Shown here: in pieces, positions 54,070-64,000 of the stretch
How positions within the stretch are numbered: the stretch's first letter is position 1
Layout: every line of letters starts with the position of its first letter
Source: Enchytraeus crypticus
Lineage: Eukaryota; Annelida; Clitellata; Enchytraeida; Enchytraeidae
Length of the DNA: 64,000 nucleotides
Assembly: GCA_905160935.1 (NCBI GenBank)
Contig: CAJHZI010000462.1
Coordinates: forward strand, 420,001-484,000
Reading direction: 5' to 3'
The notes under the pieces: generated by a model
The model's input: only the letters and a program-made list of their open reading frames with translations
The model's database searches: none
What the model was told of the DNA's origin: nothing
Translations under genes and position numbers: made by a program

Positions 54070-54160
54070 CTTCGACGGAAGAATGTATACAAGAAAGTAA
54101 CGAGAGAGACAATAGCGATACATATGCCTAGAAATATTCCGAGCCATGAGAACATTGAAG
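54070..54160 (-). CDS. Single-helix exon of the same membrane protein as 40,149-40,407
   Basis: 91-nt internal exon. Acceptor TTATTTCACAG before 54,160, donor GTATAC after 54,070. In phase it reads SMFSWLGIFLGICIAIVSLV then TFLYTFFRR, a textbook membrane helix with basic residues at its cytoplasmic end. It enters with two bases and leaves with AG, which the G of the 40,407 exon completes to Arg. Upstream exons, including the start, must lie to the right and were not identified. The protein could be single-pass or the last helix of a larger receptor; the family is unknown. Confidence 0.55.
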
Positions 54161-54529
54161 CTGTGAAATAATGAACAGTTTATCAAATATGTACGCAAGC
54201 AAACTTTAAATACTTTGGCTCATTAGCGAAAGTATTGAAATTGATGTAATTGTTAAGCCAAAAGGCAATGTATCTGCATATATTACACTATAATTGAAGA
54301 GTTTTCAAGAACACCATAAACTTGATAAAATATTTCTTCAATCTAAATTTCTTATGATAGGCAATCAGACTGGAATCCCACTTCTGCATTTCTTATTCTC
54401 AACCTCAAACTCTGGAATGTAATTAATCACAGGACCCTATTATATAATAAAAAAAACATTAAAAGGGAAGCACAAGCGAGGATATACCATGGATTCCGTT
54501 CGGTCTACCTGTGATTGGAAATAAAAGTT

Positions 54530-54685
54530 TCTTAGTTCTTGTCTGAAACATGGGCCTTAGGGAAGGAAGAAATCAGGAAGGCGGAGGATTTGGAAATGTG
54601 GATAAGGAGAAGAATGGAAAGGATGTTCTACATTCAGAAGGTTACAAATGAGGAAGTTCTAGGTAGATTTCGTACAGTACTGAGG
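54530..54685 (+). mobile_element. LINE-A fragment, plus strand
   Basis: CTGAAACATGGGCCTTAGGG, GATTTGGAAATGTGGATAAG and AGGTTACAAATGAGGAAGTT match LINE-A at 4,770-4,890. Confidence 0.8.
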
Positions 54686-54689
54686 CGTC

Positions 54690-55080
54690 AATTGGGGGGG
54701 GGGGATGGATGGCAGTAGCCTCATCAGCCAATGTTTCGACACCGATTATTTTACAATGGATTTTTATGCTTTATGTTGGATATATCAAGACAGAATTTTT
54801 CTATAGATTGACGCAAGAGCTCATACGTCTAGGGTGGGGGAGAGGGGCGGGGGGGGGGGGTATGGAGAGAATGGACATTGTGAGAATTGTCTGTTAAATA
54901 TAATGTTACTTTTTGACTCTCACACACGAGGGCAGAGAGCAGCTCATGCACTAGTACTTCAGAGTAGAGACCGGCACGAGGCCCACACCCGCGGGGTCGC
55001 GCGGTGGAATGAATTCGAACGAGGCCCTTGCGGGGTAGGTGGCTGGATATACGGGTCCCCCGTGGGCTTATTAGGTAAAG
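54690..55080. repeat. G-rich patch with homopolymer G runs
   Basis: GGGGGGGGGATGGATGG at about 54,695 and GGGTGGGGGAGAGGGGCGGG followed by more G at 54,834-54,862 could form G-quadruplexes on the plus strand. 54,970-55,070 is GC-rich (CACCCGCGGGGTCGCGCGG). Frames here are composition artefacts. Confidence 0.7.
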
Positions 55081-56300
55081 CAGCAACGTAATATTTGATT
55101 TAAATATTGCCAATTTTATGTTTCTCGCTTATTAGCTTACTTTGCAAATATTAGCACCTATATTCTGTTGCTGTTGTTGTTGTTGAGTCAACATTAATAT
55201 ATTTTTCATCGGAAGCCCTTCATTTACAGCGCGATTCTTTTGTTTCTTTTTATATCTAGCCACTTCCAGAAATCTCGTTCATTCATCTTTATGAGCCTTT
55301 TTTAGTCCAGTCATTTCATTTTCACCACTTGCTTATTTAAAAAGTATAGCAGCACTTGATAATTTAAAAATTTAAGCAATGATTAAATCAAGCAAATAAT
55401 GGTTAGATTATACAGAAAACAGCTACGTTTTAAGTTTTAATGGACTTTGTTGATATTTTTGTATCTTATATCATTCTATGAAATAAAATACCGTAAAAAT
55501 ATTATAAATAAATCCATAAATATAATGAATAAGTATATAATTATAATACAAAACTATTAATAGAAAATACTGTATAAAAGTGAGTATTTAAACTTCTAAA
55601 TTTCAAATGAGAACTAGCCATTTAGATGCTTTATATTAAAGTTTCTAAACAAAGTGTTTAAAAAATATTGAAAACAAAGTGTTTACAATGAAATCCTTTA
55701 CTTAACTTTAGATATTAGTCTAAATAAAGTTAAAGCGTCGCTATTTCTAGCATTTTTGAGTGATTTAAGAGTGAATTGGATATCTCTTCCTTCACACAGA
55801 ATACTTGCAAATTTTATAAAATAGGCTAGTCTGGACCTGGAATATTTGCTCTATATTCTTAACTAAACATCTGCGTGTTTACTATGATGCTACAATTATG
55901 AGAAAGGTTAGTAATGTTTTAGTAAAATTTTACTAGGTATAATAGCTCATAAATTAAGAAACCATTTTCCTTAATTATGTGACAGATTTATTGGTGTAGC
56001 AAAATTACAGTGCTTAGCTACAATTTTAAGTTTATGCTTGATCAGTTTCATAAAATTACAGTTATTTTAGAAATATTGGCATTAAGTATCGATTTACTGG
56101 ATTCCTAACATTAAATATTCTTTAAGATTTGAGTTTTGTACTAATCCAGTTACAAATACACACATAAACACACGAAAAATGTTGACCGTTCCCCTAGCTA
56201 TCAATTCCCTCTTTAATCTCTGCACATACATATATATATATCTATCTAATGTAGGGCCCTACTTGCTACATGTATAATTATAAAGTGTTCTATCTTGAAA
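55081..56300. other. No gene recognised in 1.2 kb
   Basis: AT-rich, apparently unique; 55,640-55,700 has a short repeated word (AAACAAAGTGTTTA twice). Confidence 0.45.
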
Positions 56301-56317
56301 TTCATGTTAAAATTATT

Positions 56318-56512
56318 CATTGCGGGGTGGAGCGGGGTCAGGAAAAAGTTACACGGGTAACTTATTCCTGACGGGGCGGGGTTTGGAATTAATTAATTCG
56401 AGGCGGGGTGGAGACGGAAACAATTTTTTCTGGACGGGGTGGGGATGGAATCAAGTCTCACCCCGCAGGGCGGGGTTGGGTTCAATTTTTCACCCCGCGC
56501 AGGTCTCTACTT
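56318..56512. repeat. GGGGCGGGG-type degenerate minisatellite
   Basis: Units around GCGGGGTGGAG, GACGGGGCGGGGTTTGGA, GGCGGGGTGGAGACGGAA and CAGGGCGGGGTTGGG occur every 25-45 bp with inverted CACCCCGC words. Unlike the AT-rich flanks. No frame is credible. Confidence 0.7.
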
Positions 56513-56524
56513 CAGAGGAATACC

Positions 56525-57060
56525 TGCAGGGACGAGATTCATCATCATCATTAGTTCTTTGAGTTCTGACGAGAACGTAGGGCAGCAAAATTCTTCCGTT
56601 CTTTCTGTCTTCAGCAACTCTGACAGCATCTTCCCATGAAAGATTCAAAGTCTTCCAATCTTTGTTGATCGTGCTGAACCAAGTAATTCTAGGTCCTTCT
56701 CTTTTCTTTTTACCTTAGCTTGGCTTCCAAATTATTGCAGTCTTAGCATATCTATCATCAGGCATCCTTCATCTGTGATTTAAGGACGTTACACTTCTTT
56801 CCGCGACTATTTCATCAAATTTTCTTCCTTCAAACCTTTGAAGTACTGTTTCATTTTTGATATGCTCTCAATAATGAAATTATAGGATTCTTCTGAGGCA
56901 TATTTGTGGAAAGCAGTTAATTTTGTGTTTTATTGTAGTAGTACTTTCTCAGGTTTCATATGCATACATCAAGACAATGGTTGAATAATTTTTTGCTTCA
57001 GTCCCACATCAATTCTAAGCTGTTGTAATTTCTTGACGTTGACGCTATTTGTTCAGTGGC
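56525..57060 (-). mobile_element. LINE-E 3' end, minus strand
   Basis: Matches 29,640-30,350: CAGCATCTTCCCATGAAA, CAATCTTTGTTGATCGTGCT, GAACCAAGTAATTCTAGG, TCATTTTTGATATGCTC. The 3' side shows ATCATCATCATTAG. Confidence 0.82.
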
Positions 57061-57420
57061 AGATCCAGGAGGGGCAATGGGCCGGGCACCCCCCCCTTTA
57101 TCCTTGCAGATAAATATTTTAAACTATACATGCATTTTCTCTATGGAAATTTCTATGTGAACTATGTTTGTAAAGGTAGAGGTTTGTTGGGGAGGCGGGG
57201 TACGAGAGGGAACTGAACAGTTCCAATAGCTCAATTTTTTTCATATATGGGCCCCACTAGTGGCCTATATTGGGTATACTAGCCCTGTATAATGGAAGGG
57301 GTCCAAAAAATGTTGACCGTTTCACTAGCTCTCAATTTTAACTTTTACCACTGTCTAAGAGAAAAAATGGTGAAAGTAAAAATGTGAACTCTGTCCGTTG
57401 CAGTAATGTTGCAATTGATA
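57061..57420. other. Mixed repeat-like sequence, no gene
   Basis: Contains a C-run (CCCCCCCTTTATCC at about 57,091) and GGGGAGGCGGGGTACGAG; the phrase AATGTTGACCGTT at 57,309 repeats 56,178, so 56,170-56,220 and 57,300-57,345 are copies of one short repeat. Confidence 0.5.
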
Positions 57421-58035
57421 AAGAGATGACTTGGTAGAGCTAATGTCGACAAAAACAAACCATGCTAAAGTTAAAAGCTAATAAAACACGCCTTGATAAA
57501 GTTAATGTTGATGAAACTCACATTCATATTAATAAATTTGATATAAAGCACACCTTGATAAAGTTAATGGTGATAAAACACACATTGATAAATTTTAAAA
57601 AGTTGTTAAAAACACACATTGATAATGTTGATGTTGATATAGAACATGACATGTTAAAGTTACTGTAATCAAAAACACAACTTGATAAAGTTACGGCTTC
57701 TAAGAGAATCATCAATTGGTAAAGTTAAAGTTGATAAAAACACACCTTGATAAAGTTACGTTTGATAAAAAAGACACCCTCATAATAATAAATTTTAGAA
57801 AAACATAACTTGTTAAAGTTGAAAAACATCACTTGAAAGTGTTACAGTTGACAAAGCGATCACTTGAAAAAGTTTATGTTGATAAAAAAACACCACGCTA
57901 GAATTAAAAGTTGATAAAAAGATCACTTGGTAAAGTTGATGTTGTTAGAAATACACTTTCATAACGATAAATTTGGTATAAAACACATCTTGATAAAGTT
58001 AATTTTGATAAAAAATATAACCTGGTAAACTTTAA
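57420..58035. repeat. Degenerate minisatellite of TTGATAAAGTTAA units
   Basis: About 16 units of 30-40 bp built on CACACCTTGATAAAGTTAAT and GTTGATAAAA. Units vary in length and sequence. The array stops at the L2 3' tail and one or two units reappear at 61,425-61,455 beyond the LINE. Confidence 0.85.
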
Positions 58036-59281
58036 AGATAATAATAATAATAATAATAATAATAAAGGTTTAACGTCCGTTTTCTCATCCAGGGATGATA
58101 TCAGGGACGTCCCCAACAGCACACATCACTACAGATCAATTCACCCAGACCAATCTGCGAAAGAAATGTGCTGAGGAGAAGTAAGGTCCTAAACGAAAGC
58201 CAGTTCGGTGATCAAAAAATGGTCAAGGTAGATTGATTATGTCTATGGTGGGAAAAAGTAAGTTTTAAGCTTGCTAGAGACTGTTGAAAGAGAAAAAAAA
58301 GAGCAAAGATTAGCAGGTAAAGAGTTGCAGATTGTGGGTGCTGCGTAAGAAAGTGAACGTCTGCCTTATGATGTGAGAACATTTGGAATTGAGAGGAGAT
58401 TGGCATCGGTGGAGCGAAGTGTACGTGAGGGACGATAGGGAAGAAGAATATCAGATAAATAAGAAGGCTGGCCTAATCGCAGAGTTTTGAAAGTTAATAG
58501 AGCCATTTTATATTTTATGCGTTGATTAACAGGGAGCCAGTGAAGACTGCGAAGTAGAGAAAGAGAGCGAAATTGAAGTCTAGAGGACTTACAAACAACA
58601 CGTTCAAGAGAATTTTGGACGTGCTGCAAACGATTGAGAGAAGAAGTAGGCAACCTATATAATAATGAATTACAGTAGTCGAGCTTTGAAAGAACTATAG
58701 CATTAGCAAGGATAGTGGCTGAACTTCTAGTAAGGGATGGACGTATTTACCTAATCTGACGAATCTGAAAGAAAGAAGCGCGACAAACAGAAGAGATATG
58801 AGATTTAAAGTCAAGGTTTTCATCAAATATGACTCCAAGGTTTTTGGCGGATCGAGAAGGTGAAAGAGCAAGATTCTGAAAATTAACAGAGTTATTGGAA
58901 ATTTTACTTCTTTGCAAAGGAGTTCCAATTATAAGATATTCAGTTCTAGAGGGATTAACAGCAAGACGGTTAGCACAAAACCAGGAATAAATCTTGTATA
59001 GAATGGATGACGGATGAGCCAGTTTCTGATCGGAATCATGATTAGAAAAGGAAATATATAGTTGTGTGTCGTCTGCATAGAAATGAAAATTTAATGGAGG
59101 ACTGAGCAAGCAGGTAGCTAAGAGGAGTGATATATAAAGAGAAGAGCAATGGAACTAACACTGAACCTTGAGGAACACCGTCTAGGAGGGGTAGTTCAGA
59201 AGAGCGATTTTGACCAATAACAACCGATTGTGTGCGACATGAGAGATATGATGTGAGAAGGGAAAAAGCAGAATCAGGTAT

Positions 59282-59316
59282 GGATAATTTATACCCATAA
59301 TCGGGTATAAATTACC
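59282..59316. repeat. Imperfect fold-back (12-bp core arms) inside the L2 element
   Basis: TAATTTATACCC (59,285-59,296), loop ATAATC, GGGTATAAATTA (59,303-59,314). It sits in the RT between fingers and palm and shifts the frame. Confidence 0.8.
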
Positions 59317-60755
59317 TTTTCAAGAAGTTTAGAGATGAAGTTAAGATTGAAAATAGGACGGTAACTGGAAATCTTTTGGTAGAGAAGGCTTTTTTAGCAA
59401 AGGAGATACAACTGCTTGTTTGAAGGAGGCCGGGAAGATACCTTCTGAGAGTGAGAGGTTGATTAAGTAAGTAATAGGAGCAACTAAAACATCAATACTG
59501 GATTTCAGTAATCGTGTAGGAATAACATCAAGGCAGCAAGATGAGTCGGTAGAGCGAAGAATAAAATTGCGTATTTCGTCCGGTTTAGCCGATTCAATAC
59601 TAGAAAGTAGTGGTGGTTCAGTCACATTTACAGAAATGGAGTTGTCGGTGTCAATGGAGTTGGAGGGTATAGAGCTACAGAGTTTGGATATTTTGTCCTC
59701 GAAAAAGTTGAGAAAAGAGGTAGCAAGAGAAGATGGTGAGGTGGTAGAAAGGAGTTTGGACCGCTTAGATTTTTGTTTAAGGATTTGTTCAGAAATGAAT
59801 GGTTTCCTAGGGTTTGAGCGGCAATGAATGGTCTTGAGAGGGGCATGTTTGTCTAATATGGAAGAAAGTACGGAGCTAAATTGAGCTGAATATTCGGCAA
59901 CAGTTGAAGATGGATTAAAATACAAAGAAGAGGACACAATATCCCCAGAGAAGGTATCAAAGTTAATAGAAGAGAGTTTTCTATAAGTTTTAAGTGTTCT
60001 GGAAGGGTGTACATTAAGTCATAGGCAATTTACAGAAAAATCGCACTGTGATATGATAATAAAGGATCAGAGATTCCATGATCAAGAAATGACATGTTGT
60101 TTCGAGTGATAAGAAACTCAAGAATATGACCAGTGGAGTGAGTAGGGGAAGATGTATGTTGTTTGAGATCAAAGGCATCAAGTGTTGATAAAAAGGAAGT
60201 AGAATAATCATCAGTCATATCATCGTAATCATCATATCATATCATCATAATCATCATAGAATAGTCATCAGAGTCTAGATGGATGTTAAAATCACCCATA
60301 ATTATTAAATCAGTGGGTGATGAGGCAATGTCTTAAAGAAGCAAAGAAAATTCAGAAATGAAATTGGCCTTGAATAAAGAAGGTGGTCTGTAGACAATCA
60401 AAAAGAGATAGGATTTGGATTTGCTTACAAGACGAAACGACGTATATTCAAAGCATAAAAACGGAGCACAGTTACAAACAGAAAAAGAAAAAGTTGACCT
60501 AAAAATAGCAGCGATGCCACCACCACGACCTGAAGAAAGACCGGTATGTTGCATGGAGTAGTCGCGGGGAGTGAGAGAGTTAAGAACAGCAGGTGGAGTA
60601 TCAGGAGAGAGCCATGATTCTGTCAAAAACAGAATATCAATGGACTCATCAAGAATAAAGTGTTCAATGAGTTCAGGTTTATTTAGACTTTCTGTAGCAG
60701 TTGTGGCAGACCGAACATTGAAGCAATAGGTGGACAGGTTAGAAAAAGAAGAAAC

Positions 60756-60887
60756 AGGGCCAGGATTCAACTCAACATCACCTGCTAGAATTAAGAGAAA
60801 GATAAGAAAGAGGTTTAAATGTCGTTTAGAAGTGAGATTAAGTGAAACAAAATGAAGATAGGATTTGAAAAAGTATGGCAACAGCAA
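60756..60887 (-). CDS. 2A-like leader (signal-like segment + GDVELNPGP) of the L2/CR1-like LINE
   Basis: The frame beginning at 60,887 has a hydrophobic segment LNLFLIFLLILAGDVELNPG and the last Pro of GDVELNPGP at 60,756. DxExNPGP is the signature at which ribosomes skip one peptide bond; 2A-like sequences are known at the N-terminus of CR1-type LINE proteins of several marine invertebrates. Here all eight key residues are intact. Skipping would release the short hydrophobic leader and free the endonuclease-RT. The Met at 60,887 is one choice; the frame upstream is disrupted. Confidence 0.75.
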
Positions 60888-61105
60888 AGAATCAAGGCAT
60901 TGACAAACGGAGGCATGCGGTATAGGTTGGTAAGTGAGTTTGCATGAGGAAGAAATACGGTCAATGAAACTGCCAGTTGGTCATTTGTGGTGTACTGAGG
61001 GCTAAAACAAGATAAATGGAAAGAAAGAGCAATGAAAGTACATCTATAGCATGAAAAATGGGAAATGATTACTTTCTGTGGGTGAAGCAGAAAGAAATCA
61101 AACAA

Positions 61106-61600
61106 TTAAAGTAAACGAAAAACATTCTAGGATAAAAAGGTGTTTAAATATTAGGATAAAAAGCGTGGTAAAAAAGTGAAAATTTTAAAACAAATATGTT
61201 TAAACCATTATCATAAAATATAAGAAAATAAATGTATATTGAAATGTAGAAAATTATAAGTAATATAGTAAAGTAAGTATATGAGAAACAATTTTAGGAA
61301 TTAAGATAAAATATTAAATTAAAAACTATTTAAAGACATTGTTTGTAAATAAAAGTGTCATCCGTTAGGCGCAGCTTAGGCTCTCTCGATGAGATGATAC
61401 AAATACACCTGGATAATGCTACACTTGTCAAGAAGATGACTTGATAAAGTTAAATCTTTATCTCTCCAATCTCTATCTCACCCTCCTTCCCCTCAAGACG
61501 GCAACACATCATGTTTTTCGTCAAGTTGTAATAGTGAGAATGAGTCATCATGTTTACGTCGAGCTTAGTAGGTCAAAGTAACAATTGTGCTCGTGAGAAT
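61106..61600. other. Flank of the LINE with leftover TTGATAAAGTTA unit
   Basis: 61,425-61,455 (GATGACTTGATAAAGTTAAA) resembles the minisatellite left of the LINE. GAGAATGAGTCATCATGTTT and GAGAATGAGTCATCATTCTA (61,536 and 61,592) form a 56-bp spaced direct repeat. Confidence 0.55.
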
Positions 61601-61611
61601 GAGTCATCATT

Positions 61612-61860
61612 CTAGGCTGAGCGCAGCAGCGCGCCGCCGCAGAAGCTCGCCGCCGCAGAAGCTGTCTACCGCAGAAGCTCGTCGCTCTGCGCCTTAGGCT
61701 ATCCAACCTAAGCCGCCCACAGAAGCTGTTAGCCTGCCGCCGCCAGTCGCCCACCCGCAGCAGCTGCAGCAGCTGGGCTATAGGCTAGCAGCTGCTAGGC
61801 TGTTAGCCTAGCAGCTTTAAGTGTTATAGCTAGGCTAATAGGCTAAATCGTAGCTGGGCC
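61612..61860. repeat. GC-rich minisatellite of CGCCGCAGAAGCT and AGGCTA units
   Basis: Units CCGCCGCAGAAGCTCG, CCGCCGCAGAAGCTGTC, CCGCAGAAGCTCG, GCCCACAGAAGCTGTT (61,635-61,730) then GCAGCTGCTAGGCTGTTAGC and GCTAGGCTAATAGGCTAA (61,780-61,850). Strong local symmetry (CAGCTGCTAGG, TTAGCCTAGCAGCT). Marked GC excess over flanks. Confidence 0.75.
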
Positions 61861-62740
61861 GGTCTCCAGTATTGGGGTTTCTACACTACTTGCATTAACA
61901 ACAAAACAAATCACCTGCAAAAGAAATGCTCTAGCCCGGCGTGTAATTCACTGAGCAGTGTATAACTGCCTTGACAGCTTACTTGACTGGCCTACATTCA
62001 TGGGTAATTATTCGTACAAGTTGAAGGAGAATAATATACGATAGAATAGATAGCTAGTCAAATTAAATATTTTAATCCACATGTAAATGTATATTTTTTA
62101 TTAGTATATCACAATATATTGATGCGTTCTGTTTGAATATGAATTATTATCATCATATGTATACGATATTTAGCAATTGGTCATATTGACCCATCTAGAC
62201 GCCAGCGTAACTGTTTAATTTTAAAATATCTATCACGCCACCCAGAAATGTACATAATACAGGTTTATACATTACACCAAAGCACTCAAAAAGGTAGACA
62301 TAGTCAAAACATTTTGAATTAGTAGATTAAAAATTGTCAAAGTTAGGAATGTATGAAGAGCTGTCGTATGTCAAAATGACACATGTTAAAGCGTTAAATA
62401 GCTATTGCATATCAATTTCAGTAAAATCAAGTTATCAGCATACGTAAAAGTATAATAGATTTTGCGACCTATAAAAGAATCCCAAACGAGATTTTTCTAG
62501 TATCTCTAACATTTTGTATTAACATGTAAGGAGAATAGGAGAGATGAGAGTATCTCTCCCTGTCTTATACCCAATATTAGAGGAGCAGAATTTGATCTTG
62601 TATTGTTTCAATAATGCTCGTTGAATTCATTGCAACCAATTTTCTAAAATATTTATTATATTTAGGCCTATGTTTAAATTCTTTTCCTGCTGTATACATA
62701 CATGTAGAATTCCAAAACAAAAATTTTAAGTTTTATCAAA
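61861..62740. other. No gene recognised
   Basis: AT-rich; no frame or repeat partner found. Confidence 0.45.
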
Positions 62741-62749
62741 CGCCTCTTT

Positions 62750-63000
62750 TTAGATCTCTCTCCTTCTATCTTATTGCACAAGCCTGCTGGCAGGTCCATG
62801 GTATAGAACTCCTCCACTCTTCTCTGTCTTCCGCTTTCCTCTTCATTTCCAGAGTGGGTCTTTAAATCATCTAGCAAACCTAATCTCGGCCTGCCTTCTT
62901 TTTCCTTCCATTCTCTCTCCATCTATGACCTCTATTAATAGACTTTTCCCCATTAGAATGTGTCTTATCCAACTTTTCTTCCTATTTCTTTATACATTTG
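62750..63000 (-). mobile_element. LINE-A 3' end, minus strand
   Basis: CTGGCAGGTCCATGGTATAG, TCTTCTCTGTCTTCCGCTTT, CTAATCTCGGCCTGCC and TTAGAATGTGTCTTATCCAA match 4,918-5,150. The usual GCACTAAGAGAG end is altered to CTATCTTATTGCACAAGCC. Confidence 0.85.
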
Positions 63001-63868
63001 TATTAATATCAACAGTGATGTCGTTAATAGCAATCTTCGAATTTTTAAATATCTGATTTATACATTTAGTCTTCAATACATATATAAGTCTCTACAACTC
63101 GTATTATTAACATTACACTGGGCTACCAAAATTTATTTCTTAAGAATGTCAGTTGAATTTTACTAATTATTGAATATTGATGTCAAAAATGAAATCCTTT
63201 TCTGGTATCGCGTCAAACGTTTTCACAAAATAAGTTATTTAACTGTTATCCGATCTCTTGCAATTAACCCTGTATTGTAACCGAGTTATATATTGGAAAC
63301 TATAGTATATCCTATATTGGAAACTTAACCATTTACCTTTTCAGTACGAAGATGAAATAGCATATTGGCTATCATAGCCTTTCTATAGGTATAAGGCCGG
63401 TTTCTCATTTGAAGAAATTCTGGTTCCCAAATTGTAAAGCGTTACGGATCCTAGTGAAGTAGGCCCAATATTCTTTTTAACTCTCTAGTGCAACCGGTGA
63501 ATAAACGTTTAAGTCTTTAACCCTTCCAGGGGAACGTGAGAAAAATTAGGCGGAAGGTAACATCGGGTCAATAAGACCCCATCGTAGGCTATATAGCGTG
63601 ATTTGACAAAGTTAGGCCTATTAGTTTATTTTCAAGGAATAATTATCATATATCTAGTTTGAAATATTTTATAATAATAATAATAATAATAATTATTATT
63701 ATTATTTACTACTGTTAATAATTGTGTGTAGATGAACTTGTGTTAAAAAACCCAGAATTTTATACACACAGTCTACAAAAGCAGGAAGTAAAGTTGCGAC
63801 TAGACGTGCATCATTCAAAATAATCACAGTAGCAGGTAATATCATTCTATTCTTGTGTTGCACACTCA
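63001..63868. other. No gene recognised; (TAA)n at 63,670-63,710
   Basis: AT-rich with ATAATAATAATAATAATAAT followed by its complement, able to form a small hairpin. It would contain the 3' untranslated region of the frame ending at 63,869. Confidence 0.45.
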
Positions 63869-64000
63869 TTACATCGAATTATTTAGTGTTCGAGATAAGC
63901 CTGACGGTCGCAGATCGGTTTTGGATCTATTGGGTGGCTTCCAATCACGAGAATCTTCATCTTCGGCATCTCTAGCTACCCTGCGTTCTTCATACATCGA
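63869..64000 (-). CDS. 3' end of an unidentified gene entering from the right edge
   Basis: The minus strand is open from the window edge for 43 codons to TAA: MYEERRVARDAEDEDSRDWK, then PPNRSKTDLRPSGLSRTLNN and SM. The hydrophilic, acidic-then-basic composition and higher GC than the flanks look coding. No acceptor is visible, so the exon probably starts outside the window. It may be the end of a separate gene upstream of the 54,070 exon. No family recognised. Confidence 0.38.
   Translation of the reverse strand, partial: SMYEERRVARDAEDEDSRDWKPPNRSKTDLRPSGLSRTLNNSM

Larger units (their letters stand above)
58036..61105 (-). mobile_element. L2/CR1-like LINE, nearly complete, minus strand
   Basis: 3' tail (ATA)n at 58,040-58,067 and 3' untranslated GGGACGTCCCTGATATCATC. 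Reading leftward from about 61,100: hydrophobic leader and 2A-like motif (60,887-60,756), endonuclease (LNKPELIEHFILDESIDILF, LTESWLSPDTPP, RGGGIAAIFRS, IVYRPPSLFKANF, GDFNIHLDSDD at about 60,300-60,265), linker and RT fingers (59,937-59,341: CCLDVIPTRLLKSSIDVLVA), palm GVPQGSVLVPLLFSLYITPL (59,190-59,130), active site FHFYADDTQLYISF (59,085-59,045), thumb IGTPLQRSKIS...NLGVIFDENLDFKSH, and C-terminal LQHVQNSLERVVCKSS, HWLPVNQRIKYK (58,640-58,500). Copies DNA by target-primed reverse transcription. About five frame changes make it inactive, but it is the best-kept LINE here. The 5' limit is uncertain. Confidence 0.92.

Noticed and set aside
54829-55113. Pro-rich protein on the minus strand
   Set aside because: Produced by C/G homopolymers and GC-rich repeat; no start or splice context.

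Overview
This window is from a large, repeat-rich nuclear genome of an invertebrate animal. It is AT-rich, carries long (TA)n arrays and introns above 12 kb, and is dominated by decayed retrotransposons, DNA transposons and SINEs. The receptor exons resemble cAMP-receptor-like GPCRs of molluscs and other lophotrochozoans, and an L2/CR1-type LINE carries a 2A-like motif of the kind known from marine invertebrates. A mollusc-like animal is my best guess; the species is not resolved. No rRNA, CRISPR or bacterial-style operon is present.

Host genes occupy very little of the window and all good candidates lie on the minus strand. From right to left: (i) a reading frame entering from the right edge and ending at 63,869; (ii) a two-exon C-terminal part of a membrane protein, with a single-helix exon at 54,070-54,160 and a terminal exon at 40,149-40,407 joined in matching phase across 13.7 kb; (iii) a seven-transmembrane receptor with a start exon at 31,659-31,935 and a second exon at 18,692-19,016, again in perfect phase across 12.6 kb, whose remaining exons were not found. 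An orphan coding-like frame (19,677-19,937) lies inside the receptor intron. A weaker plus-strand exon candidate is at 33,877-34,026.

The rest is mobile DNA. 800-12,150 is a nest of LINEs, mostly one family (LINE-A) whose 3' end runs into (GA)n, with SINE and LINE-B insertions. 15,480-17,405 and 58,036-61,105 hold L2/CR1-like LINEs. 20,600-23,570 holds RT remnants. 23,612-27,327 is a near full-length but broken protein-primed-type DNA polymerase B of Polinton/Maverick character. 28,090-29,280 and 29,611-30,850 are two more LINEs. 40,586-41,344, 49,015-50,842 and 52,322-53,273 are Tc1/mariner-type or foldback elements, each bordered by (TA)n. 44,470-45,210 is a LINE split by a SINE. 46,474-47,400 is a decayed hAT transposon. 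A tRNA-derived SINE recurs at least eight times.

The most unusual signal is a set of near-perfect short-loop inverted duplications (arms 12-45 bp, loops 0-6 nt) scattered through unrelated sequence. Two lie in repeat families where other copies are simple, so the fold-back must have arisen locally in this copy, consistent with template switching. All translations and homologies were judged by eye; no database search was possible.
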